A DNA stretch of 64,000 nucleotides from Calcarisporiella thermophila CBS 279.70 (taxonomy: Eukaryota; Calcarisporiellomycota). Every line of letters begins with the position of its first letter. Positions within the stretch are counted from its first letter, which is position 1. The notes under the pieces are model-generated. The model worked only from the letters and a program-made list of their open reading frames with translations, had not been told where the DNA came from and did no database searches. Positions 22,712 to 33,270 of this stretch are shown piece after piece. Location: NCBI RefSeq assembly GCF_041956535.1, contig NW_027192220.1, forward strand, positions 185,299 through 249,298, read 5' to 3'. A program made the translations under genes and the position numbers.

Positions 22712-23703
22712 ATGGCCAGCAAGGCTCAATTCCTGCGCGAGTACAAACTTGTTGTCGTTGGCGGTGGAGGTAACCACGTCATTCGGTGATCCTTGCCCGT
22801 TCCATCGCGCCATGATTTCTCTGTTTTTGTGTCATTAGGTGTCGGCAAGTCTGCGCTCACGATTCAATTCATCCAAAGCCATTTCGTCGACGAGTACGAT
22901 CCTACGATCGAGGATTCGTACCGCAAGCAGTGCATAATTGATGATGAAGTCGCCCTCCTAGACGTGTTGGACACGGCAGGACAAGGTACAAACCCACACC
23001 CTCCCTCATTTGTTTCTCCAGCTTTTAATTTCAAATGTCCTCACCGCTAACCCCTTTCCATTTTCACAGAGGAATATAGGTATGTCCTAACCCCCCCCCC
23101 CCATAGAATTTACGGTCTGCTCTTTTATTAATGGATTCTCGATCCCCATCTGGAACTAGTGCCATGCGCGAGCAATACATGCGCACAGGAGAGGGTTTCT
23201 TGCTGATCTACTCGATTACATCGCGCTCATCATTTGAGGAGATTTCAATGTTCCACCAGCAGATCCTGCGCGTCAAGGATAAGGATTATTTCCCAATGTG
23301 TGTTGTAGGGAATAAGAGTGACTTGCTGCACGAGCGGCAAGTATCCACACAAGGTATGGTCCCAATACTCTAATGTCAGCGGGCCCAGACAATGGCCTTT
23401 GCTTATACTTCTGTCGATCGCTTTAACCCCCCTCCCCTCCCAAAATATCCCCTAACGCCTTGTATACAATTTGCCGTAGAGGGTAAAGAGCTTGCCCGCT
23501 CCTTCCAATGCCCCTTCCTTGAATCCTCAGCGAAGGACCGTATCAATGTCGAGGAGTCCTTTTACGAGCTTGTCCGCGAAATTCGCAAATACAACAAGGA
23601 GATGGCGGCTGGTCGCGGGGGGCGAGAAAACGGCAACGCGGGACGGTTTCAGATGGAGGAGGAGGGGGAGGGTGGAAGTGGGTGTTGCTGTGTGGTGATG
23701 TAG
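22712..23703 (+). CDS. RAS1: Ras-family small GTPase
   Basis: This is a membrane-bound GTP switch controlling growth and cAMP/MAPK signalling in fungi. Five exons (22712-22769, 22839-22985, 23070-23079, 23160-23353, 23480-23703) give exactly 210 codons plus stop. The P-loop [11 protein letters not shown] is split by intron 1. Switch I is [31 protein letters not shown] spans a 10-nt microexon. NKSD and ESSAKD are the guanine-specificity motifs. The C-terminal hypervariable tail is short and Gly/Glu-rich and ends GCCCVVM: a CVVM CAAX box for farnesylation with two preceding cysteines that could be palmitoylated. The catalytic Gln of DTAGQ is present. A C-run of about 13 follows the TAA of the branch-point-like element in intron 3. 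RAS1 versus RAS2 naming is arbitrary. Confidence 0.95.
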
Positions 23704-25583
23704 AAAAGCTGGTGATGTGCAGGTTCAATTTGAATGGGATTCGGCACGGTCTGATATCATTTTTGTTTGACTATCCACTCTCTTTCCCTCCTCTCTTTAT
23801 CCACTCCTCTCCTCATTGCCAGAATTTATATATAATTATATATATTCTTCTATAATCTTATGATAGCTTGAGAAAGAAATAAGTTTGTTTTATTAATTAT
23901 AACATCCGCTCTACTACTAGATCTTGATTCCCCCGCTCATCTGTTTTTTTCTTCTTCTTCTTTCGATTCCCCTCTTGCCATTTCTCATCCACCACTTCTA
24001 TCCTTTACTCTCTTAATGACCCACTGCCCATCTCCTTCCACTCGATAATATTAATTTATAAAATGACGCAAAAGTCACTCATCCAACGGAACCCCGTTCC
24101 TCTCGTTCTTCAGGCCGTGCGCAAACAAGTCTCTGTGAGTAGAACGGGCCGCAAGCGTTAGAGTTATGAAATCTTATGTCATGGAATATTACGCAATTAA
24201 TTTGGCTGTGTCTCGGAGGCTGGAAGCGCCGGAGCAATGACCACTCAAATTGGTGACTGCATACATTTTGTGTCGAGACATGGAACCTTATCTAGCCTGA
24301 GAGAGGGATGTTCAGAAATTTTCGTGGGGAGATTCGACTGCATTTTTTCCATTTGGCACAAGGATTTACTCGAGAAAAGCCGTCACGCGGCCAAAATATC
24401 CCGACATATGCATCACAGGTGATGCTCAGAGATATAGCACACGACCATGACAAAGCAAGGTCTTTACTTGCATACGACATGTTCTATTGAAGCAAGGATT
24501 GTTTACCAATATAATCGATCTAGAATAAACCGGTCCCCAGGCCAGTGAACACGAGACAAAGGGGCCCAACATGAAAACTGCTCTTTACTCGAAGGATGAG
24601 AATGGGAGCACTGTGTTGAATGGACGCCATATGGCATTATCTGCCGGTGCACAAATTACTTATACCAATCTCTTTACCTGATAAGTTGGCGAAGAAAGTC
24701 TTGGATAAAGAGTCTCGGCTAATTGCTCGAAGGCACAATAGGTTTCCAAGGATGAGAGGAACCACGATTGGGCAAACGGCTCTTGACCTGGTCGTGGGCA
24801 AGCGCAAGGGCCAACCCCCACATGAAATGCGTAATGCTTACTAACTGCGCTGTTCTAACCAGTCCGTTGGATGTAGCTTGAAACGCTCGATATATCAGAT
24901 TTGAGCGGTAACCTCCGAGACTTGGGCATTGAAATGGTTGGATATTGAACAGAGTCGATTCTAGAACACTGGACTTTCATTTCAATACATCTTTTCTCCT
25001 GGGAATTCTGCTGGGTTCTATCTCCGAAACTTTCATAGCTGATAGAAAATTTTCCACTGCGTTCCAAGCACTCGAACGCTCACTATCACAGGAACGGGAA
25101 AGCTGTGAATCACTCACATGGGGGCTCTCCAATACATCACCACCCTATTTCTCGAAAAGTATTTGAACTTTGAAAAACACATGTTTATACTAGATCAAAT
25201 ACTTCACTACAAACTATGCCTATTTTGGCCATCACTCCACATTCAGAGAAAAAGAAGGATGCTCGAGTGCTTTAATAGAGGTGTGAACGTGGTCGATAAA
25301 GTGGCCGATCAATTTCGCAATACCCCCAGGGCAGGAAAGGGATTATAAAATACGCTTCAGCTGTTTCAATTTGCCGTGTTTAATTAACAATTCTAATTTT
25401 CGATAAATTTCTATAACGGCTTATTCTGCAACATGTTCCAGGCTATTTTAAGCCGTTAAACAATATAAAGTCATGGGAGCTTCCACGTAGGTGAGCTTAA
25501 ACGCTATGCTCGATAGTTGATTTCCAGGCGGTGTTCTGTGGTTCCAAAGCAGTCAGCTAGATCTATATGAATTGAGTTTTGTG
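23704..25583. other. 1.9-kb spacer without a supported gene
   Basis: The first 250 bp hold the Ras 3' end, including AT-rich sequence near 23825-23900. The longest frames (24237-24422, 24620-24844, 24945-25166) have no recognisable motif and no matching splice sites. A short ATG frame at 24064 (MTQKSLIQRNPV) ends after 32 codons. Confidence 0.55.
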
Positions 25584-26915
25584 ATGCAAAAGCTCGTTCT
25601 GAGATCACTCCCCTTTAATGATGCCCAATCGCCTCTGAGTTGTGCTGGGCTTAGACCCTTCACGCCTTCGAGCCTAGATTCGACTCTGCGCTTTTTTCCT
25701 CGGGCGCAATCCCCGCATTCTATCTCCGTGCGTGTGATCGAGAATGATCCAAGGGAGGCCAAGTTCACCCTACTAATCGAGTTGCCCGAGAAAACTTACA
25801 CGATAACGCGTCAATACAAGGAGGTTGACTGCTTTGCGCGCGAGCTCATAAGGCAAGCAGAACCGGGCTGTAGGAGAGCCGCTGCAGCAAAAGAATTCTT
25901 GAGAATGGGGGAGATGGCGCATAAATATCGCCTCCTCAGACAACTTCGGTGTGGAAGAAAGGGGCCTGAGATGGACGAGGGGTATGTGGGCCTGTTCCTG
26001 TCATTGCTTCTGAAGGGGGTTGAGCATCCCCAGTCAGAAGACCGGTTGGTGGCCGAGTTTTTGTGCATTGTGCCAGAGCACGAGACTCGAATGAACGCGG
26101 GACAAAAGGTAGCGAAAAAAGCCACACATCGCGTTGAAGATCATAATAAGAGTAGTCTCTCCTTATGCATCCTTAATAGTAACCATCCGCCCGCCTCTCA
26201 TGATGTTCCGCCAGCGAACTACAGGACACCCATGGAGCCCCGAGGGATGTGGCGGCTGCCCGAGCATCCCCTCCGTGGCTCCACCCCCTCTCCTCTCAGA
26301 ATTTGCCCCTGTCAACTAGCGTTTTTCGATATTGAAGATGAAGAAGATAATGCGCCCTTTCGACCCCCGGCAGCCATAGCTGCGGAACTGGTAGGCAGCC
26401 ATTCTTTTCTCTACCTAGATCGCTTTTCCTATTACCCGTCGGGTTCTAACTCCTCCCTTCTCCAGGACCAATCCTCAGTCACACTGGTGCGTTCCTCAAA
26501 GGTCAAGCCTGCTCAAACCGTCCTTGAGGTTACTACGAAAAGCGCAGCGGATATTTCACGACCTTGTGTCCACTTTGCGGAAACTTCCACCACACCATTG
26601 GGCATTTTGGAGCCACAGGCTACGCCGGCTTTGGTGAGGCTACGAGTCATCATCGATCCCGATAAAATATTGTACCTCGAAGCGGAAGGAAGCACGTCGG
26701 GATTTCGCAAGGTTCTTGACCAAGTCAAAGCGGAGCTTGTCAGGGATGGCATAGCAACGAGGGAGTGTGCGTTAGGATGGTATGGGCTGGTGCACGCAGG
26801 GTCGAATAGGAGGGTGCAGCGCATTCTCCTACGGATTTCCAGCGAGGAGCAGTGGGTGCAGGCAGCGCATCTGTGGGATCGCGAGGAGACAGTCATTTTC
26901 ATGAATGAAGTCTGA
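25584..26915 (+). CDS. PX-domain protein with a possible C-terminal PB1-like domain
   Basis: I take ATG 25584 (MQKLVLRSLPFND); an in-frame TTG at 25572 is less likely. Residues of about 45-160 look like a PX phosphoinositide-binding domain: SISVRVIENDPREAKFTLLI, then TYTITRQYKEVDCFARELI, and a late helix VAEFLCIVPEHE. The middle is Pro/Ser-rich. The last 95 residues (VRLRVIIDPDKILYLEA, then a helix, then a Trp-containing segment) resemble a PB1 fold. PX plus PB1 is the back half of the Bem1/Scd2 polarity scaffold, which normally has SH3 domains in front; none are seen here. Upstream exons cannot be excluded. The PX call is fair and the PB1 call is tentative. Confidence 0.6.
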   Translation: MQKLVLRSLPFNDAQSPLSCAGLRPFTPSSLDSTLRFFPRAQSPHSISVRVIENDPREAKFTLLIELPEKTYTITRQYKEVDCFARELIRQAEPGCRRAAAAKEFLRMGEMAHKYRLLRQLRCGRKGPEMDEGYVGLFLSLLLKGVEHPQSEDRLVAEFLCIVPEHETRMNAGQKVAKKATHRVEDHNKSSLSLCILNSNHPPASHDVPPANYRTPMEPRGMWRLPEHPLRGSTPSPLRICPCQLAFFDIEDEEDNAPFRPPAAIAAELVGSHSFLYLDRFSYYPSGSNSSLLQDQSSVTLVRSSKVKPAQTVLEVTTKSAADISRPCVHFAETSTTPLGILEPQATPALVRLRVIIDPDKILYLEAEGSTSGFRKVLDQVKAELVRDGIATRECALGWYGLVHAGSNRRVQRILLRISSEEQWVQAAHLWDREETVIFMNEV

Positions 26916-27043
26916 ATCTCTTGGAATTTTTTAATTATATATCCCTTGGTTTATTTAATTGATTGAAAGCACATGAATAAAACAACATCGGCATGTACAT
27001 ACTGATACATGGAAATATAGGAACAACCTTTATCCAACGGCAA

Positions 27044-28157
27044 CTATATCTTCAATGAAATCTTCCCTCTGACGCCCTTCTCAGATGCCTCCTGCGCCTT
27101 CGCTCCATCCTCCAGCGCATATGTTTGCGTCACCGCTCCCTTGAATTTGTCTCCCGCTTCCTCAAGAAACTTGACCATCTCTCCAAATTCTTTCACGGGA
27201 AGCGACACAATTTGCTTATACCTGCCATCGAAAATTAGTCGAGTGGCTATTTTGAACGCAAAATTGGCACCGCTCCATAGGCCAAGCGGCTCGGCCCCAA
27301 TATGCATGATGGACCACATGCCGTGACGTAGCGCCCCGCTTTCTTGAGCAGAGATTGCGCTCGGTAATAATAGTCGTCGCCTCCAACCAGATCAAGGACC
27401 ACATCAAACTGCTCTTCGTTAGCGAGCTCTTTCTTGAATGCTTGCTGAGTGTAGTCAATGACACGGTCCGCGCCCATCTCCCTGACATACTCTATATTTT
27501 TCCCCGAGCATACTCCCACAACATAAGCACCTGCAAGTTTCGCAAATTGCACGGCGAATACTCCGGTTCCCCCGGATGCCCCCAGAATAAGTACGCGTCT
27601 AGAACCAGGTGGTGTGATAGAACGAGGAAGAAGACCAAGGCTAAAGAGCCCATAGAATGACGTTAATCCAGCTGTCCCAGCGGCTGCAGCATCAGCAGAT
27701 GAAAGCTTTGGAGGGCGCTTGGCGACGTGGTCTTTACTTGGATTAATGGTGATGTATCTATACCGAAGAGATGTAATTCATTCCATCATCTTGTTTGTAC
27801 CCCTTTTTTTCTTTCACACTAATAAATACGCATTCAATGCCAGAAAACTTACTCGGAATAAGTGCCCTGCCCTGTTCCTAGCATGATAGTTCCACGCACC
27901 TGATCCCCGATGTCTTTGCCTACTTCCACAACTTCCCCGGCGAAGTCACCGCCCAGAGTAGAGGGGAGTTTAAGAGAAAGGGGGAAATTACCGCGACGAA
28001 TTTTCCATTCAGCCGGGTTAATGGAGGAATGAGTGATTCTCACCCGAATTTGAAGGTGCGCAGGTCGAGGGATTGGGACGGACGCCAATTTGAGGACCGA
28101 AGGGCCACCGTAGGCGGTTAGCTGAAGTGCCCTCATCTGTGTTGGTTCGTTTGACAT
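27044..28157 (-). pseudogene. Quinone oxidoreductase-like gene, copy 1 of 3, with a 1-nt frameshift
   Basis: This is a zinc-independent medium-chain reductase (MDR superfamily) with an N-terminal GroES-like fold and an NADPH-binding Rossmann fold; family members reduce quinones or enones. Exons are 27853-28157 and 27044-27757, with a 95-nt intron at the same place as in the two neighbours. The start is MSNEPTQMRALQLTAYGGPS. The Rossmann motif reads LGASGGTGVFAVQFAKLAGA. Spliced length is 1019 nt, one short of a multiple of three. Against the neighbours, one base is missing in the stretch RYVTA-GP-HIGAE (about 27305-27325), so the frame shifts there. Downstream, intact coding similarity (HIGAEPLGLW to the end) remains. 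Either this is a young pseudogene or the base was lost in assembly. Confidence 0.85.
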
Positions 28158-28703
28158 ATTTGATATGAACAAAATGATTAAATATTGCTAGTCCAAAAGA
28201 CGTTTAACTCCATTCCCTCTCTTAAAACATTCCCTATATAGGCCTATTAATCTAATAGAGCTGAATCTGGGTTGCCAATTACCCCGGCTTGCCTTGCAAA
28301 GTGCGGATCTCACTGCAGCCCTATTTGGAGCCATCGGCTTGAGATAGAATCGGCCTGAAAATTACACTTATACATATGCACGTGTCATGCTCATTGCACA
28401 CCAACGTTACAGACGAGGGACACGTAAAAGTACAGTTAACATTACCGTGAACCACCCATTCAAATCAAAGTGTATTAAGACCTGATCATGTTGTTTTTTT
28501 CTGGGTTTCCGGCATTAAATATGGTTATTTAAATAAGGTGGGTTCATTTTCAACGAAACAATAATAGATACAATGGATGTAGATAGAGAACAGAAGGCAC
28601 ATGAAACAATGCAAATATGACAACTGTTGTGTTTAGTAGCGAAACGCTGGTTAATGGCCTCCCCAGTATACAGTGGATGATTATGCGGAGCTTGATGAGA
28701 TGT
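28158..28703. other. Promoter of copy 1 and spacer to copy 2
   Basis: A TATA-like box (CCTATATAGG) sits at about 28233-28242, 75-85 bp before the copy 1 ATG on the minus strand. The remaining sequence is AT-rich spacer. Confidence 0.45.
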
Positions 28704-29853
28704 TTATTTTATTTCCAATGCAATTTTCCCCCGGACTCCTTTCTCCAATGCTTCATGCGCCTTTGCCCCATCCGCTAGCACATACGTCTGCGTCACCACT
28801 CCTTTGAACTTGTCGCCCGCCTCCTCAATAAACTGGAGCATCTCCTCATAATCTTTTAGCGGGAGCCCTACGATAAACTTGTACCCACCACTGAATAGGT
28901 AGTGGTAACCAACCTTGAATGCCATCTTGGCTCCGTTCCAGAGACCAACGCGTTCAGCTCCAATGTGACTGAGAGGCCCTACGGCCGTGACATAGCGTCC
29001 CCCTTGCTTGATCAAGGGTCTGGCTCGATGAAAGTAGTCGTCGCCTCCAACCAGATCAAAGACGACATCGAACTGCTCTTCGGTAGCAAGCTCTTTCTCA
29101 AATGCTTGCTGGGTGTAGTCTATGACACGGTCTGCGCCCATTTCCCTGGTATATTCTGCATTTTTCCCCGAGCATACTCCTACTACATAGGCACCCGCCA
29201 ATTTCGCAAATTGTATAGCAAATACGCCGGTGCCTCCTGATGCTCCCAAAACCAGGACGCGCTTAGAGCCGGGCGGTGAGTTAGAACGGGGGAGGAGGCC
29301 GAGGTTGAAGAGACCGTAGAATGATGTAAGGCCGGCAATGCCAGCAGCTGCAGCGATGTCAGAAGGGATGCCCGGGGGACGCTTGGCCACATGGTCATTA
29401 TTAGGAGTGACGATAACATATCTGTTAAAGGGACATAGTTCATTCAGTCCTTCCAACTACCTTTTATTTCGCAATTGCATGCTTGCAGCAGCAAAAGAAG
29501 GAAAAAAAATAAAATAAAATAACAAACACTTACTCAGCGTAGCTGCCCGCTCCTGCTCCCGGAAAAAGAAGTCCACAAACCTGGTCCCCGATTCTATATC
29601 CCTCGACGTCCTTGCCTACCTCCGCTACCTCCCCGGCGAAATCCCCGCCTATGTTGGCGGGAAGTTTAAGTGGGAAGGGAAGATTGCCGCGACGAATTTT
29701 CCATTCCACAGGGTTAATGGAAGAATGACGGACACGCACTAGGATTTGATTGTGCGCAGGTTGTGGGATCGGGACAGTGGCCAGCTGGAGTACGGATGGA
29801 TCGCCGTAGGCAGTCAGCTGAAGTGCTTGCATCAGGGCTGGGTCGGTTGACAT
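28704..29853 (-). CDS. Quinone oxidoreductase-like protein, copy 2 of 3
   Basis: Exons 29534-29853 and 28704-29421 (112-nt intron) give 345 residues. The start is MSTDPALMQALQLTAYGDPS. The GroES-like part has HSSINPVEWKIRRGNLP and GGDFAGEVAEVGKDVEGY. The cofactor motif is VLVLGASGGTGVFAIQFAKL. GADRVIDYTQQ and DVVFDLVGGDDY follow, as in zinc-free MDR reductases of the zeta-crystallin/ETR type. The C-terminus is GVRGKIALEIK. No catalytic-zinc cysteine/histidine set is seen. A TATA-like element (CTTATATACG, 29920-29929) lies about 70 bp before the ATG on the minus strand. The substrate is unknown; a detoxifying quinone/enone reductase is the family expectation. Confidence 0.92.
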
Positions 29854-29919
29854 TTTGAGAGTTTTGGAGAGTCATATGAAATGCTTGGCTCTAATCCTTT
29901 TTCCTTCCACAAAACGTGC

Positions 29920-29929
29920 CTTATATACG
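29920..29929 (-). promoter_or_regulatory. TATA-like box of quinone reductase copy 2
   Basis: CGTATATAAG on the minus strand, about 67-76 bp upstream of the ATG. All three copies have a TATA-like element at a similar distance, which supports a promoter role. Confidence 0.5.
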
Positions 29930-30324
29930 CTTATTACTCGTCATATTAGAATTGCAATCCGCACAGCCTCCGAATAATGAGCTCTATTTCCCATGTAGAG
30001 TCAATTGGATTGATTCGAGTTTGTTACCCGCATGAACGACACCAGATTGCGACCTTCCTAGTCGAACTGATACCCAAAAATAGGCTTTCTCAATAACTCA
30101 GCCCAAATATTCCAAGCCAAAATTCTTGACTACCAGGGCAGCATAGGAAAGGAATTAAACTAGGCTACATGCATTAACAAAAGAGGTGGGCACAGCAGTT
30201 GGAATAGGTAAGAGTAACAAGTACATGAAATTACGCAAATATTACATTGCTATACTAGCCATCGAATCGTGGGTTAATGGGACTGATTGGTGCGCAGATT
30301 ACTAAGTGCTGCTAGAAAAGAGGT

Positions 30325-31436
30325 TTATTTTATTTCCAGTGCTATTTTCCCCCGGACGCCTTTCTCCAATGCTTCATGTGCTTTCGCCCCATCCGCTAGC
30401 GCATACGTCTGCGTCACCACTTTTTTGAATTTGTCGCCCGCTTCCTCAATAAACTGGATCATTTCTTTATAATCTTTAGCTGGAAGCAAAAGAATTATTT
30501 TATATCCGCTATTGAAAAGAAAATGATAGCCGGTCTTGAACGCCACCATGGCACCGTTCCAGAGACCAACGCGTTCAGCTCCAATGTGGCTGAGGGGCCC
30601 TACTGCCGTGACATAGCGGCCCCCTTGCTTGATCAAAGGTTTGGCTCGATAATAATAGTCATTGCCTCCGACCAGATCTAGGACCACATCAAACTGCTCT
30701 TCGGCAGCAAGCTCTATCTCGAATGCTTGCTGGGTGTAGTCAATGACACGGTCCGCGCCCAATTCACGTGCGTATCCTGCATTTTTCCCCGAGCATACCC
30801 CTACAACATAGGCACCCGCCAGTTTCGCAAATTGCAGGGCAAATACACCAACGCCTCCCGACGCACCTAAGACAAGCACACGCTTGGAACCCGACGGTGT
30901 AATAGAGCGGGGGAGGAGGCCGAGGTTGAAGAGACCGTAGAAAGCCGTAAGGCCGGCAATGCCAGCGGCGGCAGCGTCGGCAGAAGGAAGGTTAGGGGGA
31001 CGCTTGGCGACGCGATCCTTACTCGGATTGACAGTAATGTACCTGTCGAAGAGATTAAAGATATTCAATTCGTTGCATGTTCTCCTTTGTATAATTTTTT
31101 TAGGCGGAAAACCTACTCCGCGTATGTCCCTGTTACGAATCCCGGAAACACCATCCCACACACTTCATCGCCAACTTGATACCCTTCAACTTCTTTGCCT
31201 ACTTCCGCTACTTCCCCCGCGAAATCACCGCCGATAATGGCGGGGAGTCTAAGAGGAATGGGAAGATTACCGCGACGCATCTTCCATTCCACCGGGTTGA
31301 TAGAGGAATGACGAATACGGACCAGAATTTGATCGGGTGCAGGTTGTGGAATCGGGACCGTAGCCAACTGAAGTACCGAAGGATCGCCATAGGCCGTCAG
31401 CTGAAGTGCTTGCATCTGGGTTGGCTCTTTCGACAT
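30325..31436 (-). CDS. Quinone oxidoreductase-like protein, copy 3 of 3
   Basis: Exons 31117-31436 and 30325-31042 (74-nt intron) give 345 residues, the same length and intron phase as copy 2. I choose ATG 31436 (MSKEPTQMQALQLTAYGDPS); the frame is open further upstream but that part is not shared with the other copies. The Rossmann motif is LGASGGVGVFALQFAKLAGA. GADRVIDYTQQAFEIEL, LVGGNDYYYRAKP and the ending GVRGKIALEIK are almost identical to copy 2. Copies 2 and 3 are the closest pair, and copy 1 is more diverged near its 3' end. The three head-to-tail genes share intron position and TATA spacing, so the array arose by tandem duplication including promoters. Confidence 0.92.
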
Positions 31437-31490
31437 GTTTGAGGTCTTGGAAAAATAGATCGAGGGGATTAAATTTTTTACGAAAAACGA

Positions 31491-31512
31491 CTTTATAAAC
31501 CTATATAAAGGA
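31491..31512 (-). promoter_or_regulatory. TATA-like box of quinone reductase copy 3
   Basis: CCTTTATATAGG on the minus strand at about 31501-31512, 65-75 bp before the ATG, next to a second TTTATAAA-like word. Confidence 0.45.
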
Positions 31513-32225
31513 TTTAAACCATCGATTGGGATTTCGCGATTTCTATGTAGAGTTCTAGGTTGCATAAACCACGAGTAGGATTGCAATATCGATTGAAAAT
31601 TCTTCCAATTTTCAGCTGAAAAAGGATATCACCCCTATCACGCTCGACCTATGACGCAGACAATTAAGATTGTATTGCTTCACTTCTCAGTTCTTTTTTA
31701 TTTTTAAATGAGCTCCTTGGAACTATAAGGATAATTCCAAATAAAATCAGACCATTGATTTTAATAGCACAATGGAAATAAGCGCGTAAATTAATATTTT
31801 TAGCATGTAAATTATTGTTAACCCTGTCATTATTTATCCTAATCGCCAAACGTGTACTGTAATAAATGCTCTGTAGTTAATGGTTTGCATCTTAGAAAAC
31901 ATCATAGTGCATTTAACAACATTGTTATTTCTGAGAAGCTTATTTGATAATCTGGCGTACTATAAGCATATAAAGGGATAAACTATTGCATTAGAGATAT
32001 GGACTGTTGTTTTACAGAAAGCTAGGTTTAAATCGTGGTGTTCCGACTATAGCAAGGGTAACTCCAACAAGGGTTCGCAAATTTCTTCAGAAATAATGTA
32101 AATGTCACCAAAATAAAAAGGCACATTTTTGGTAAGTGGGAATCCTAAAACCACAGTTAGATAGTCCTTGTAACCACAACTTATTTCTTGACAATTGAGT
32201 CTCTATATTGTGCCAAGTTAAAATT
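31513..32225. other. AT-rich spacer at the left edge of the accessory island
   Basis: About 700 bp with no supported frame. It separates the divergent quinone reductase array from the secreted-protein gene and becomes very AT-rich from 31670. Confidence 0.55.
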
Positions 32226-32882
32226 ATGAAGATTTATGCTTCAATTCTGTTGCTATTGTTGGCTGCGAGTGGGAGTAGGGCGTATGACGAAGATGTGACT
32301 TCAGCCTTGGTCAAAGGATTCAAGGGGGACTACGCCGCGGCAAACCAAAATCTCGCAAAGCTTACACCAGTAAAAAGAGAGCGCTATCTAAAATTTCTTA
32401 AAGATACCGACGACAAGATTGGTTTCGACCCCCGCAAGCATGTTCCAAAAATGGATGTTCCAGCTGCCTATGCTCAAGCTAGTGCGGGCTTTAGGATGCT
32501 TCTTAACGGCAAGTCTGATAAAGCATTTAAACTTTTCAGCAAGGGGGTCGCCCATCTCAAGCCTAGGTACGACAAGTGGAAGGCGAGCTTAGTTAAGAGC
32601 AACGGCGGTCAACTGCCCTATCTGGGGCCTGAAATGGAGCGGATCCTTAACAAAAATTTGCCCGTTGGAAAATGTGCAGATGCACCTTGCGATGTGCAGC
32701 ATTTGATCCCATTTGACGACGCTCCCATTGGTCGTGAATTTTGGAATGCGCTCGTTGCTTTTGCAGATAAGATTGCAGCTATACCGCTTAATTTCCCTCC
32801 TGGCGCCAACGAAGATGAGTATCTACAAGATCCCAAATATAAACCCGAATACAAACTCCCGTACAATAAGGATTCTTCATAA
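32226..32882 (+). CDS. Secreted protein of unknown function (218 aa)
   Basis: ATG 32226 is chosen because MKIYASILLLLLAASGSRA is a textbook signal peptide; the longer frame from 32208 would bury it. The mature protein is helical and Lys-rich (RERYLKFLKDTDDKIG, LLNGKSDKAFKLFSKGVAH). It has only two cysteines (GKCADAPCDV), which could pair. Its tail ends YKPEYKLPYNKDSS. There is no intron, membrane segment or GPI signal. I do not recognise the family. The gene sits alone among repeats and a retrotransposon relic, as lineage-specific secreted (effector-like) genes of fungi often do, but an effector role is only a guess. An 18-bp hairpin spans its stop codon. Confidence 0.75.
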   Translation: MKIYASILLLLLAASGSRAYDEDVTSALVKGFKGDYAAANQNLAKLTPVKRERYLKFLKDTDDKIGFDPRKHVPKMDVPAAYAQASAGFRMLLNGKSDKAFKLFSKGVAHLKPRYDKWKASLVKSNGGQLPYLGPEMERILNKNLPVGKCADAPCDVQHLIPFDDAPIGREFWNALVAFADKIAAIPLNFPPGANEDEYLQDPKYKPEYKLPYNKDSS

Positions 32883-32909
32883 CTTAGGTTGTGAAGAATC
32901 CTTATTGTA
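32862..32909. terminator. Perfect 18-bp hairpin spanning the stop codon
   Basis: Arms 32862-32879 and 32892-32909 are exact reverse complements (TACAATAAGGATTCTTCA on the left), with a 12-nt loop that begins with the TAA stop codon at 32880. In RNA this would fold a long stem over the end of the reading frame. Its role (3'-end formation, stability, or trace of a duplication/inversion) is unknown. Confidence 0.75.
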
Positions 32910-33270
32910 ACTAACTATTGGTTGTTACTTATCATTGTAATTCAGAACTACAACAGCTGCCCTTTAACAGTTGTTTGTTCACAATATTGTTCTCTATATG
33001 CAAAAAGATAATATGGTATCCATTGAAGATCCTTTGGCATTTCTTTTGTAAAAATATTGACATGCAAAGAGACCCAAAACTAGTAATAAAGCGTGTAAGA
33101 GAAGTGAAGGATGATTTATAACATGATAAAGGGAGAATAAAATATATACATTGTTTGATATATATATATAATATCGGTATCCAATTGAATGGAAATTTAC
33201 TCCGCATACGAGTTTTCGATAATGTATACTCTAACCTAAGTCCGAAAACATATGTAATTCGAAAAATCCC

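Noticed and set aside
24064-24162. Short first exon (MTQKSLIQRNPV..) followed by a GTGAGT donor
   Set aside because: No downstream exon with compatible frame and coding character could be found.
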